Assembly (NCBI GenBank): GCA_002197995.1
Contig: NGZR01000001.1
Coordinates: 12,481,501-12,545,500, forward strand
Direction of reading: 5' to 3'
Source: Gaeumannomyces sp. JS-464
Taxonomy: Eukaryota > Ascomycota > Sordariomycetes > Magnaporthales > Magnaporthaceae
DNA length: 64,000 bases
This document shows positions 50,392 to 61,556 of the stretch, piece by piece. The notes below the pieces were generated by a model. That model was not told the DNA's origin. It saw only the letters and a list, made by a program, of their open reading frames with translations, and ran no database searches. Position numbers and translations under genes: made by a program. Positions within the stretch are counted from its first letter, which is position 1. Each line of letters opens with the position of its first letter.

Positions 50392-50920
50392 CCATGAACG
50401 AACTGTTCCCCCAGGAGCCGCCCTATCAGGGACATCATATTGGGTTGTGCTAGATATCGACCTACGCATACTCGGACTAGCCTGGCTGCAGATCGCTGAC
50501 CGTGGTCGGGTATGTCAACGCTAGATCTACAGCCGGGCAGGCCAGGGTGAACGGAAGTTTCGCTGCCTTCATCCTCGGGCACTGCGGTCGTGCGGCTGCT
50601 GGCCCTGGATGGGGCAGGCAAGGACACCCATGGTCGGCAAGGAAAGTGGGAGAGCAGGTATGCGATGCAGTAGCATCGCGTCCAAACTGCCGCAGCCCTA
50701 CCATGTAACTAAACATAATCTGACCAGCTAGCGGCAAAGGCCAGATGCGCATCGTGACTTGCCTCTAGGGTCGTGGACAAGATTAGACGAAAGAGAGAAT
50801 GTGCACAAAGGCACAGACCGATCCATCCCAAGAACGCCGTGCAACGCCGTACATAGCTTTCCCTCTAATGGCTGCTTTACTAGGGACACCAATACAACCG
50901 GGCGGCCACAGGCCACGGCT
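48656..50920. other. Intergenic, acs promoter and rfc5 3' flank
   Basis: No gene recognised in 2.3 kb. It includes the acs upstream region, which should carry its acetate/carbon control sites, but none can be assigned. A (TG)18 microsatellite lies at 50355-50390. Confidence 0.5.
50355..50390. repeat. (TG)18 microsatellite
   Basis: An uninterrupted run of 18 TG dinucleotides in intergenic DNA, likely length-variable. Confidence 0.95.
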
Positions 50921-52131
50921 TCACATATCCATACTCATCAGGTACATTTCCAGTATCCTCATAAACTTGGCCACAAAGGCCTCGAGATGGAAGATGACTT
51001 TGGTGCCCATCTTGATGCGGTGCTCATAGAAGGCCGACCACTGGATGACCTCGACCTTGAGAGCATCGTCTATCAGCGGTATGAGCTTGAAGGTGAGCGT
51101 CTTGAGGATCGTGGTCGGCGGGATGCAGTGCGTCAGCAGGTCGTAGAACTTGGCCCGAACCTGCAGGATCCGTGCCGGCGTGTGCTCATCCATAATCTCC
51201 TTGGCTATCTGCCCGATCAGCGCCTCCCAGTCTGGTGGCGGGATTGGGGTCGTGTCTTCGACTTTTTCGCTGCGAGAGGGGGTTGGGGGTTAGCGCTCCA
51301 TTCTTTCCAATCATCCCGCACCCATGTCCCGGGGCAACAACGAACTTTTGTGCATGCACCGTCTCGAGCATCAGCATTGCGCGGCGCAGGTTTCGCCCGC
51401 TCTCCTTGGCTATCCTCTGGTGCAGCTTCTGGGACACGGCCCAGCCCTCCCGCTTGGCCGACGAGGCGAGCACCGTGCAGATCTCCTCCTCGGTCGGGGC
51501 GGCCACCCGGACCAGCAGGGTCCGAGATCGGATCGGGGCGATGATGTTGGCGGTCGAGTTGGCTAGCAGGATCAGCCTCAGGTTGGGCGAGTACTTCTCC
51601 ATGGTACGGCGGAGGGCGGCCTGGGCGTCGCGCGAGAGGTGGTCGGCCTCGTTGATGACAACGACCTTGAATCGCTGGCGCGCCGACTGGTCAACCTGCT
51701 GCGTCTGCGCAACCTCCTTGAGCAGGTCCTGAATCACCACCCTGTCGTAGTTGCCCACGTCGGATGGCGTGATCTCGAGGTGGTATACCGAGGCGACAAT
51801 GTTGAACTCGAGTTTGCGGTTGCTGCTAGTCTGGAACACGCGCGCATCGATCTTTATCTTCTCCACGCCGGGGCCGTACAGCTCCTTGAGCGTCGCCACG
51901 ATCCGCGTTTTCTTGCCCGCCCCGGACGGCCCATAGATCAGGAGGTGTGGGAAGTCGCCGCTCCGCGCCTGCAAAACGGAGACAGCAGCTGGGTCAATAA
52001 GCCGGGAAAAGACTCGAGGGTGATCCGGGGTGGATGAGGCGTACCAGAGAGCGTAGCCGGTCCGAAAGCGCCTCATGGTATGTGAGAGCATCCAGGGACC
52101 TCGGCCGGTGCTTGTCCACGATCAGCGCCAT
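50921..52131 (-). CDS. rfc5: Replication factor C subunit 5 (yeast Rfc5 / human RFC3)
   Basis: This is a small subunit of the clamp loader that opens PCNA (and, with alternative large subunits, checkpoint clamps). Three exons (52045-52131, 51346-51968, 50921-51269) join exactly in frame to 352 aa, the size of yeast Rfc5. It starts MALIVDKHRP, then has Walker A GPSGAGKKT and a degenerate Walker B, INEADHLSRDAQAALRRTMEKY in the full run, with N in place of the first acidic residue, as in the Rfc5 class. The sensor/arginine region is IRSRTLL, with T replacing the usual C of the SRC motif. The C-terminal collar ends EMYLMSMDM. There are no frame errors. It is followed upstream by mrpl16 on the same strand. 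Confidence 0.95.
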
Positions 52132-52654
52132 CTGGGCGTATTTCCTCGTGTTCGTTTTGGTTCTATTTCTAGGCTTGGGTAGGAGTTGCGGGATAGCAGT
52201 ATGAGCTCGGGGGCGCCCTTGCTATTATCTGTTCGCCTGCTTTACGAAACCGAAAGGTTCGACTGCCGCACGCTCGAAACTCGGTGGATGGAAATTACTG
52301 TGACGATGATGGGGTTCTGTGCAGACCACAGACGCGACACTCGTGCAGAAGCGCGACTGGGCCATTAAACGCGATGGTCCGTGCGCACAAACTCTTCGAT
52401 GGCCCTCTTCTCTGCCCGCAGCCCAAAAAAAAAGGGGGGGGGCCGAGGCCCGTCACCTCCAGTTGCAGAAATCCAATAGTGATATCAATGTCCTATTTCT
52501 CAACGCACGTAATTACCGTCTGAATGGGACCATGCACGCTAGGCTAACAGCAGATGCTATCTGCTAGCGGTGGACCTAGCGTCTGCCTCCCACCACTTGT
52601 TACTGTACATGCTACCTATACAATGGAGAACCAGCGCTGAGCGCCGGTAAATGT
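52132..52654. promoter_or_regulatory. rfc5 upstream region with two ACGCGA sites
   Basis: This 523-bp stretch separates rfc5 from the 3' end of mrpl16. ACGCGA occurs at 52332-52337 and 52369-52374, about 200-245 bp upstream of the rfc5 ATG. The core ACGCG is the binding core of MBF (Mbp1-Swi6), which drives S-phase genes in yeasts. An A9-G9 junction lies at about 52427-52442. No gene seen. Confidence 0.45.
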
Positions 52655-53552
52655 TCATGCGGGAGCAGCGGCCGAAACCGTCGGAGACTGAGGTGGGACT
52701 TTCGGGATAGGCAATATCTTGCGCGGCCTCTTCAGGTCCTCGAGGGCCACGCCATCCAGCTTCGTGATGCCGACGACGGGAACATCATTCTTGGTAACAA
52801 ACTCGTACTGGCCTAAAGCTCCGCTTTGTGTCAGTTATGGCAGGCTCTTCCGACGGGCGTCTCCTTAACCCGTGAACTTGGCGATGGAGATACCGACCTG
52901 GCAGCTTGTTCCCAGCCAGCCTGAAGGCGTCCCTGATAACCTGTTCGTGGACCAGACCCCTGACTTCGAATATGACCTGGCTGACTGCAACTCTCGCCGC
53001 CCAATGGTCAAACGAGCCTTTTCCTTTACCCATACGGTGCTGCGATGGGACAAGCAAGCAAAATGTCAGCGCCATGCCCGTTCAGGCCCAAGGAACGAGC
53101 AACATGTGCCCTCGGGGAGGACCGACTTCGTTTCCACTCGTGAAGACGCCGATGTTGCAGCAGACTCTCTTGTATAGCCGATACTTCTGGCCGCGCATGC
53201 GGTTCTTGATTGCATCCTCGGCGCGCTTCAGCTGCTTGGCGCTGATTCTCCTGTCGTGATCTTTCATGCGTAGGCCGTAGTCTCCCCACATGACCGTCGT
53301 TCCTTTGACCGATCCTCCCGTGGGAACCCTGGGCCGGCCCTTCATCATCTTCTTTTTGCGGTCGATGCGCGGCTCCAGCCATGACTGGTTTGCCGCCGTT
53401 GACGAGAACGGGCGGGCGCTGGCAATCGGGGCGGGGAGTGTCGGGGCGGAGCGGGCTGGAAGCACCAGAGACGCTCGCAGAGGGACGGTCGTCAAAGATA
53501 TACGCAGGCTCTGGAAGGCGCCCAATAGGGCCGAGGAGCAGGTTCGGCTCAT
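52655..53552 (-). CDS. mrpl16: Mitochondrial large-subunit ribosomal protein uL16m
   Basis: This is the L16 homologue of the mitochondrial ribosome, near the A-site tRNA. Exons 53127-53552, 52898-53039 and 52655-52812 join in frame to 241 aa. The first about 45 residues are Arg/Ser/Leu-rich and end in ASARPFSS, a mitochondrial presequence. The L16 core follows: MMKGRPRVPTGGSVKGT, WGDYGLR, the ISAKQLKRAEDAIKNRMRG block and RMGKGKGSFDHWAARVAVSQ, then LAGNKLPG and YEFVTKND. Both introns (53040-53126 and 52813-52897) use the donor GTCGGT, unlike the GTRNGT of the other genes here. It is divergent from rfc1, with a 452-bp spacer. Confidence 0.92.
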
Positions 53553-54004
53553 GATTGAGTCTGCGAGGCGGTTGCGAGTACGTTCGGCGATAGCCCAGCA
53601 ATGGACGGCAGCAGAGGCTTCGATCATGCTGTGTACCTGCGCTGGCGGCTCCCCAAGAAGCGTGTGCCCCCACATGCAAAACCCGCAGCTTCGTCTGGGG
53701 TTGAAGTGCTGTGGGACCGTGCTCCGTTCTAAGTCACGGTTCGTCGCGTCATCTTCGCGTGCAGCTGCCTGCCCACTCACCCACTTGGCAGTTTCTGGTG
53801 CCTTTTAAACTTCACTCCATCATCGCCTTCACCAGCACGATCCAGAGCTAATTGCCACGAATTGAATTGACATTACATTTGCTTCCTCCTCACAGTCGCA
53901 CTGGCCGCTCGAGGTTTCTCCTGCCGTCTGCTGTGTGGATCCCGTGCAACATCTGGCCTGCTGCTCGTATCGCCTCTATTTTCGCTCCAGGAGGCAACGA
54001 CATA
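53553..54004. promoter_or_regulatory. Shared promoter of mrpl16 and rfc1 with two TCGCGT sites
   Basis: This is a 452-bp divergent spacer. TCGCGT (ACGCGA on the other strand) lies at 53744-53749 and 53755-53760, about 245-260 bp upstream of the rfc1 ATG, the same hexamer pair as found upstream of rfc5. Confidence 0.45.
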
Positions 54005-57000
54005 ATGCCGGCCGATATCCGCTCCTTTTTCGGGCCAAAGGGCGGCACCGCCCCCGCCAAACCAGCACCGAAGAAGGATGATGCATTCGCCAAAAAGGGT
54101 GCCGCTGCTCGTGGGAAAAGTCGCAAGGTGCTGGACGATAGCGACGACGAAGCCCCTGCGCCAGCAAAACCTGCTACCAGGAGCACTCCAAGAAAGAAGG
54201 CTGGCACTGCCGAGCCTGTCAAGGGCGTTGCTATCTCTGCTAGTGATTATTTTGCATCCTCCGCCTCTGGCGACAAGAAGGCACAGGCAACGCCCAAGGC
54301 AGCCTCCAAGATCAAGTCCGAGGTTGAAATCCGGATCAGCCCCCGAACCAAGGGAAATACCACTGCGGACCCGAGCCCTGCTGTGGCCCCCAAGTCAACC
54401 AAAAAAGCGCCGCCCGCGCCCGCCCCCAAGAAGCCCGTGACCTCGCACAAGAAGTACGATTCTGATGACGCCTTTGTGGATGACGACGACGAGGACGGCG
54501 ATGACGACATCTTCGCTGCCGATGTCAAGGGCCGCAACAAACGGAAGAACGACGAGTACGTCGAGGACGATAGCGAGGATGAGGACCTGCCACAGCCAAA
54601 GAGGGTCGCCTCGCGTGCCAGAAGCGCAAAGAAAACTGCTGTGCAGGACGAGTCGGAAGACGAAGATGCCAAACCCTCGCAGGCTATCGCGAACGGGAAG
54701 GCTTCAGCTGCGGGCAGGAAGCGGAAGTCTCCAGAATCTGACTCAGAGGAAGAGGAAGAAGAGGACGTCAAGCCCCGCAAGAAGCCTGCCGCCAAGCCTC
54801 GGGCCGCGCCAAAAGCCAAGGTGGCAGACGCCGAAGACCCTGGAATCAAGGCCATTCTGGACAATGTGCCTACGGTTCGGCCTCCCACACCTCCGCCCAA
54901 AGACCCAAATGCGAAGTTTGACTGGAGGAAAGCAGCGGCTGGCGGAGGCAACTCGGGACCTCCACCCGATGCCGGCGCAATAGAGCTGCCCGAGGGCGAA
55001 GAAGATTGCCTTAGCGGGCTAACATTCGTCTTCACCGGTCTCCTCAAGACCCTGAGCAGAGAGGAGGGACAAGCGCTGGTGAAGCGTTACGGCGGGAAAG
55101 TGACGGGGGCCCCGAGCAGCAAGACGAGCTTCGTCGTGCTCGGTGATGATGCTGGGCCCAGCAAGCTCACCAAGATCAAGCAGCACGGGATCAAAACGAT
55201 CGACGAGGTTGGCCTTTTCCACCTGATCAAGACCCTTCCCGCTCAAGGTGGCGGGGGCAAGGGGGCAGAGAAGGCACGCCAGAAGCGTGAGGAGCAAGAG
55301 GAACAGGTGAAGCAGGCGGCAGCCGAGATGGACGCCGAGGAGAAGGCGCGGAAGGCAGAGGCTGAGAAGGCCGCGAAGGCCCGGCAGGCAGCGGGGTCCA
55401 GAGGCCCTGTCGTGCCACCGCCGCCAGCGCCAAACTCGCAACTGTGGACTACCAAGTACGCCCCCACGCAGCTCAGCCACATCTGCGGGAACAAAGCGCA
55501 GGTTGACAGGATCAAGTCATGGCTTGAGAACTGGCCCAAGTCGCGAAAGTACCACTTCAAGAAGCGCGGCGCCGATGGGATGGGTGGCGAGCGTGCTATC
55601 ATCGTCTCGGGCCCTCCCGGCATCGGCAAGACGACGGCTGCCCACATGGCGGCCCGGCTCGCAGGTTACGACACGCTCGAGAGCAACGCTAGTGACACTC
55701 GAAGCAAAAAGCTTGTCGAGAACGGCGTCAGTGACGTTATCAACAATACGTCGCTGCTCGGCTACTTTGCCGGCGACGGCAAGAAGGTTGACGAGACCAA
55801 GAAGAACATTGTGCTGATCATGGACGAGGTGGACGGCATGTCTGCCGGCGACCGTGGAGGAGTCGGGGCGCTGGCCAAGTTCTGCAAGAAGACCGAGGTG
55901 CCGCTGATCCTCATCTGCAACGAGCGTCGGCTGCCCAAGATGAAGCCGTTCGACCATGTGGCCCTCGACATCCGGTTCAACCGGCCGACGGTCGAGCAGA
56001 TCCGCTCGCGCATCATGACCATCTGCCACAGGGAGGGCCTGGGCAAAATGCCGCCGCAGGTCATCGACGCGCTCATCGAGGGCTGCAACAAGGACATTCG
56101 CCAGATCATCAACATGCTGCACTCGATCAAGCTCGACGGCGCCGCGCTCAATTACGACCAGACCAAGTCCATGACCAAGGCCTGGGAGAAGCACGTCATC
56201 CTCAAGCCTTGGGACATTTGCCAGAAGATGCTCGCCGGTGGGCTGTTCTCCCCGGCCAGCAAAGCTACGCTGAATGACAAGATCGAGCTCTACTTCAACG
56301 ACCACGAGTTCAGCTACCTGATGATCCAGGAGAACTACCTTGGCACCAGGCCGCACCTGCTCAACGGCAAGGGGTACAACAGGAGGGAGGAGAACCTCAA
56401 GTATCTCGAGCTTGTGGAGCAGGCGTCGGAGAGCATCAGCGACGGCGACTTGGTCGACCGCATGATCCACGGCCCGCAGCAGCAGTGGTCTCTCATGCCT
56501 ACGCACGCTGTCTTCAGCTCGGTCAGGCCGGCCAGCTACGTGTCTGGCCAGCTGATGGGTTCCAGCTTCACGGCATGGCTCGGCATGAACAGCAAGACGG
56601 GCAAGCTTGGGCGTTTTGTGCGCGAGATACACTCGCATATGAGGCTCAAGTCGTCAGGCGATCACAACGAGATTCGGCAGCAATACCTCCCCGTCCTCTG
56701 GGATCAACTTATCAAACGACTTTCTGTCGAAGGTAAAGATGCGGTCGAGAACGTTATCGAGCTCATGGATAGTTACTACCTGACGCGCGACGACTTTGAC
56801 GCGATCAGGGAGTTGGGCGTCGGCTATCAGGATGAGTCCAAGGCGAACATCGAAACGCAAACCAAGGCTGCTTTCACACGAACGTAAGTCTACTCCCAAC
56901 CCCGCAAACGCCCACGTGGTCTCTGCCATCGAGTGACACGGGGAAATTAACTAATCTACCCCCGTCTCGTCACAGGTATAACTCCATGTCTCACCCTATC

Positions 57001-57336
57001 CCGTTCATGAAGGCAAGCAACGTTACGGCGCCCAAGGCGGCAGCCAGGGATGTGCCAGACCTGGAGGAGGCTATCGAGGAAGATGACGACGCTGCAGTTG
57101 TTGCTGAGCCTGCGGAGGTTGAAGACGAGGATGATCTCAAGAAGGACAAGTATATCAAGCAACCGAAAGCAAAGCCGAAGAAGGCCGCTGCGGCTTCGTC
57201 CAGCAAAAAGTCTGCCAAGAAATCGGTAGCAACAGCGGATGATTTCATCGACGACGACGATGACGACGAGTCGAAACCCGCTCGGGGGAAGGGGAGGCCG
57301 AAGGGGACAGGAGCTGCGGGCAAGGGGAAGAAATAG
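54005..57336 (+). CDS. rfc1: Replication factor C large subunit
   Basis: This is the largest clamp-loader subunit, loading PCNA at primer-template junctions. Two exons (54005-56883 and 56976-57336; intron 56884-56975) give 1,079 aa with no frame error. The N-terminal MPADIRSFFGPK matches the PCNA-interacting motif at the start of Rfc1 proteins, which decides the start over an upstream ATG-less open frame. Then come an acidic/lysine disordered region, a BRCT domain (about 330-410, LTFVFTGLL...YGGKVTG), Walker A GPPGIGKTT (about 535), Walker B IVLIMDEVDGM (about 602-612) and the Rfc1 C-terminal helical domain (to about 950). The tail is acidic then Lys/Ala-rich, ending KGRPKGTGAAGKGKK, an AT-hook-like and nuclear-localising stretch. 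Confidence 0.96.
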
Positions 57337-58338
57337 CGAGTAGGCTGATGTTGTAATATTGATCCTGCTTCTTATGTCTTTGCTGTACATCTGAACTCTT
57401 TTTCTTCCCAATGTCGTGTTTTATTGCTTTTATCCCTTGGGGGAAATACTAGATATCATGAAGTGGACCAGAAAGGCTGAGTGGTTTACATGGTGCAAAC
57501 AGTCTAGGAGGGGCCGAACATGGAAGCTGCTCTTGTCCTCGGGATCTCGGCTTGAAAAGGCTCTCAAACAGGTAGCTCAAGTTGCTTATAGTGTTGCTAG
57601 GCACGTACGAAGACAGGCGCAGAGACCGACATCAGATCGATATCGATGCCATTTGGCTCAAAAACAGACTCGTGCTGTCTCCGGTGCTTGTGGTGCTAGG
57701 GCGCCGACTGATATTTCTCACTCGGCCCTCGCCGTGCTGGTTCCATACCTGGTTGAGGTGGCCCCGAGCCTGGTCGAGTCCGTCCTTTCCCGCGTGGAAC
57801 CAATCACTGCCCGCTCCTCCTCCACCTCACCTCGAGCCGACCCGACCTGGCACACATCCAAATTCAACCACTAGCCTTATTTTCTACCCAGCTTCTCAGC
57901 CGGCACCTCCCCTTCTCTTCCACATCTTCGTCCCCATCGTGGCTGTCTTGTTCTATAGCCGCTTCACTTCCCAAGTGTGCCTTGTTCTATACATGTCTAA
58001 TATCCAACTTGGGCAGTGAACTTCTTCCCGGCCCGGAGTTCGATCCAGCTGCTCATCACCACCACCGTCCTCTTTTTTTGTGTTTTGTTTTCTTGGATCA
58101 GCCCGGCCCAGCACCTCTTGGCACCATGATGTCCTGGACCGCAAAGTGTGAGTAAAGAGACAGCCAGCATCGACACTAGAACCGGATAACGATGGCTTTC
58201 CTTCCAAGCCGCCCGCTAACTCGGGCGCCAGATGGGCAACGGGCACTCTGCTGACGATAACTTTCCAGGCCCAACCTCACCCCGCCTCAAGCTACCTCGC
58301 CGCCCTGGTGCCTGTTTTAGAGGACGAGCCGCCGCCAA
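57337..58338. other. Intergenic; possible first exon of the next gene
   Basis: This is the 3' flank of rfc1, then the promoter of the gene at 58339. An ATG at 58126 followed by GTGAGT at about 58149 could be a short first exon spliced to 58269, but the phase is off by one base. No other gene. Confidence 0.4.
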
Positions 58339-60404
58339 AGATGTCGACGGGTGGGACCACGAGTCCGGTCGACGGGCAAGATGCACCCACGATAGCGCGC
58401 AAGTCCTCCCCACAGCGCTTCACGGCCAGACACGACAACGGCAGGACCAGCGGGGCGACAACGTCGACGGTCCCCAACTTTTCTCTTCGCGATATTGGCG
58501 TCTCGTCCACATCGCCTGCTACTATCAAAGAGTCACTGCCCAGCCAGCACCCTGTTGGAAGCAGCTTCCGTGCTTTACCCCCGGTTGGCAAGAGCTACCT
58601 GTCAGCCATTGAGGATGATCAGGACGACTGGCCCGTTCTGTGCGAGGATATTGTCTCCGCCTACACCGCCATGCGCGGCCCCAGACCTGTGAACCAGCAT
58701 GACCCTCTTCTCTCGCTGCTGGCGCGGTCCAAGGCCCAGACGGGCGGCACCAGCTCTGCCTCTTCCTCGGCTAGCGCAGCTTCAGCCGCTTCTGGGCCTT
58801 GCTTTTCCGTGGGCAAAGAGAGCTCCCCGTATGTGTTGCGCCGCTGACCCCAGATCCCAGCCAACCTTCTGCTAACAGGCAACCTTGATCGCCCAGATAC
58901 CAAACCACCCTCATCACGCCTGTTGACGACGACTGCTCTGAGCTGTCTTCCCAGCCAACAGTCATGTATAACATCCTGCGCTCGCCCCGAAAGAGCTCTC
59001 AGATCCGCGAGCCCTTGATTGGCATCCATGCTCCCGAGGTTCGCTTCAAATTTGAGGGTGACCCGTGGAAGTGCAAGCCTTTCGACGACACCTTGGCCCG
59101 CAAGATACCCCAGTGTACAAAACTCGCTTCTCTGCCCGGGGCCCCAGCTTCAGCTCCTGGCTTTCCGATCCCTGTCGAGGCCGCCCAGCTTCAAGCATCC
59201 TGGAACCGACCACTGAGTCCGGCGCGAACTACCACAGATCCCAGTACAGATAGCCCTGAGCTTGGCGACCCCATAATGTCCCCGGGCACCTTCCTTGTCC
59301 TGGCTGAGGGCGCCCAGCCTTGGGATACTGACGAGTTCCACCACGAGGCCATGGCAGACATGCCGGAGCCGGTCCGCCTGCGCCCTTTGGATTTGTCACC
59401 CAAGACCCCGGAGCCCCGGCCTCGGTTCGGCGACCGCTGGAACCCGGCTGGGTTCGAGCCTCAGTTCGACCAGGAGAACGGAGAGCCGATGTCGCCGCAT
59501 TACAAAGTTCCATCGAGCCCCTCGATCCTCTGGACCCCTCGTCGTGCGTGTGCCATCCCTCCGTCTCATGAATGGAGGTCAGACCCCAAGCTGACTTGAC
59601 TTGTGCCGAAGCTGTGACTCCCGAGATGATGTACCGCCACTTCCCTCACGGAGAGTTTGACCGCATGGACCCAGTGGCCGGCGAGGCATGCCGCGAAGCC
59701 TGTCTCGGTCACATACCTTCTTTTGGTGGAAGTTCCGGCCAGGGTTCCAACCCCGCGCCGTTTGAAGATGTAAGTACCCGGCAAGCCACGCACACCCAGA
59801 GCGCCCCCGGCCCGTAGGCGAGGAAGACGATATCGTGGGCCATGTTTTGACAGCCCACACACCTCACCACCAGGACGAGATCGACGAGGTCCTCGCCACC
59901 CACCACGGCCCCATCTTCGACGACATCCACGCCTCGAGCTTCCGGGACGCCATCGAGACCATGGAGGAGCACCTCGGGCTGTCACGGCTGGAGCACGAGC
60001 GGCTGGAGCGCCAGAACGAGCGCCAGCGCCAGCGCCTCCGCGCCCTGGAGCGCCTGCCGAGCCCTCCTCCTCTTCCGCCGCCCACCACTGCCAAAGGCGG
60101 CGGCGGCGATGACGATGATCACGACAGCTTCTCCCACCACCGGCACGGCGGGGCGACGGGCAGCAAGTGCGCCGTCGAGCCGGGCAGGAGGACCCGCATC
60201 CTCCGGCACATGGCCGGCCGGCTGCGCGAGAACCTCTGGGCCCACCACTGCCTGCAGGAGGCGCTGGGTGCCGCCCGCCGCGAGCACGCCTCCCTGCGCT
60301 TGCACATCGACCGCCTCGAGCGCCGCCGTCGCCCGGCCGCGCCCCGGGCTTCGGGGCACCTGAGCGGCGCCGACGAGGTCCACGATGACGATACCTTCTT
60401 CTAA
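58339..60404 (+). CDS. Large disordered protein with C-terminal coiled coil, function unknown
   Basis: Exons up to 58828, 58897-59543, 59612-59769 and 59874-60404 join in frame through introns 58829-58896, 59544-59611 and 59770-59873. The open frame extends upstream to 58269, so the true start may be in an earlier exon; 58339 is the first in-frame ATG. About 500 residues are visible. The N-terminal two thirds are Ser/Pro-rich and disordered, with SPRKSS- and TPEP-type phospho-motif-like sites. The last exon encodes a Glu/Arg/Leu heptad stretch (LGLSRLEHERLERQNERQRQ) and a second helix (ILRHMAGRLRENLWAHHCLQ), ending DDDTFF. I do not recognise a family. Clean reading across four exons supports a real gene. 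Confidence 0.65.
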
Positions 60405-61556
60405 GAGACTGTCTGCCCCGTTTCTTTGTCCTTATTATCACGAATCGGTCTCGTTGACGGAAAGAACCGTGTGCGACTGCCGCCGGCGCCATTTAGCCCT
60501 CATGTATCCGTAATCCGGTCATGTCAGCCTCCCGGTTCTTGAATTGGCTTTTGCTTGGGCCTTTTCCTGTCTGGCCCATATGTTAGGCAAACTCATCCAT
60601 CAAGACTTGCAACCAGCTGACCGACTATCCAAGGAGCGTGTCCCATACTAACACCACGTGTCGCCTCAGAGCCTTAGTTTTCTGGACGTTACCCAGAGCC
60701 GCTGTCCCCTTACTTTTTGTTTGGGTGTTGGATTTACTGTACTCGACTGATTTTCGATGGCATCTAGCGAGGTTTTGGGCCAAGCCGAGTTGCTGTTAAT
60801 GTTTTTTCTTCTTTTTTTCCCCGCACTAGAACCGAGTTTGTATCTGGCCTTTCTTCTGTTTTGCCTTTGGACGACATAGACCATTTTGTGTCCCGACTAC
60901 TGTTGGTTGTACTACATGTTCTTTCTGTATTCACGTCACTCTTGTTTATTCGTCCTCTTTCAGCTTGTTGACTCAGGGACTGCACGGAACTAGGGCCGTG
61001 GACTTTGGACGAGACACAACGCGTCTGCAAGACACCTGGACGACGTTCGCTTTTGTCACTTTTGCTGACTTCTCGGGTTTTTCCGCGAAAAGTCTCCCTG
61101 AAAAGTACCGAGGACTTCCGATAAAGTCCACAGGCAGCTCAATCGCGCGCCGAGATCCTCCTCTCCTCGCGCAGGGTCCCAAAACTAAGGGTGTATGTAT
61201 ATACAAGAGACTAGAACGGGGAGCCGGCTGGTGTTCCATGTCGGTGGCAGTCCCTTTGGCCCATTTTTTATGTCTTTTTGTCCATTGTCTAATTGATAAG
61301 AGATGTCCAAGGTAGAAAAGAATTAAAGAAAACCAGAGCCAACCCAGCAGGTGCTTTTGTTTTGTCGTGGTAGTCAAAGAATTCGTGAGAGCATTATACA
61401 AGTTGGATCACGCCGGGCCGTTCGCTGGGGTTGTATTTCCCTGTTGCAAGACGATGTTTCGACCGCGGCTATGTGGTGGAATATATGGTGGTGTTACACG
61501 GGTAGGCTTCGTCAAATAGGCGTAGCAAGGGGATGCGGAGCTGCTGCTGCTGTGGT
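60405..61556. other. Intergenic, convergent 3' flanks
   Basis: No gene recognised in 1.15 kb between convergent genes. A TGACTCA at about 60966 has no start codon near it and is probably chance. Confidence 0.5.

Noticed and set aside
60966..60972. TGACTCA (Gcn4/CPC1 consensus)
   Set aside because: It lies between convergent 3' ends, far from any start codon.
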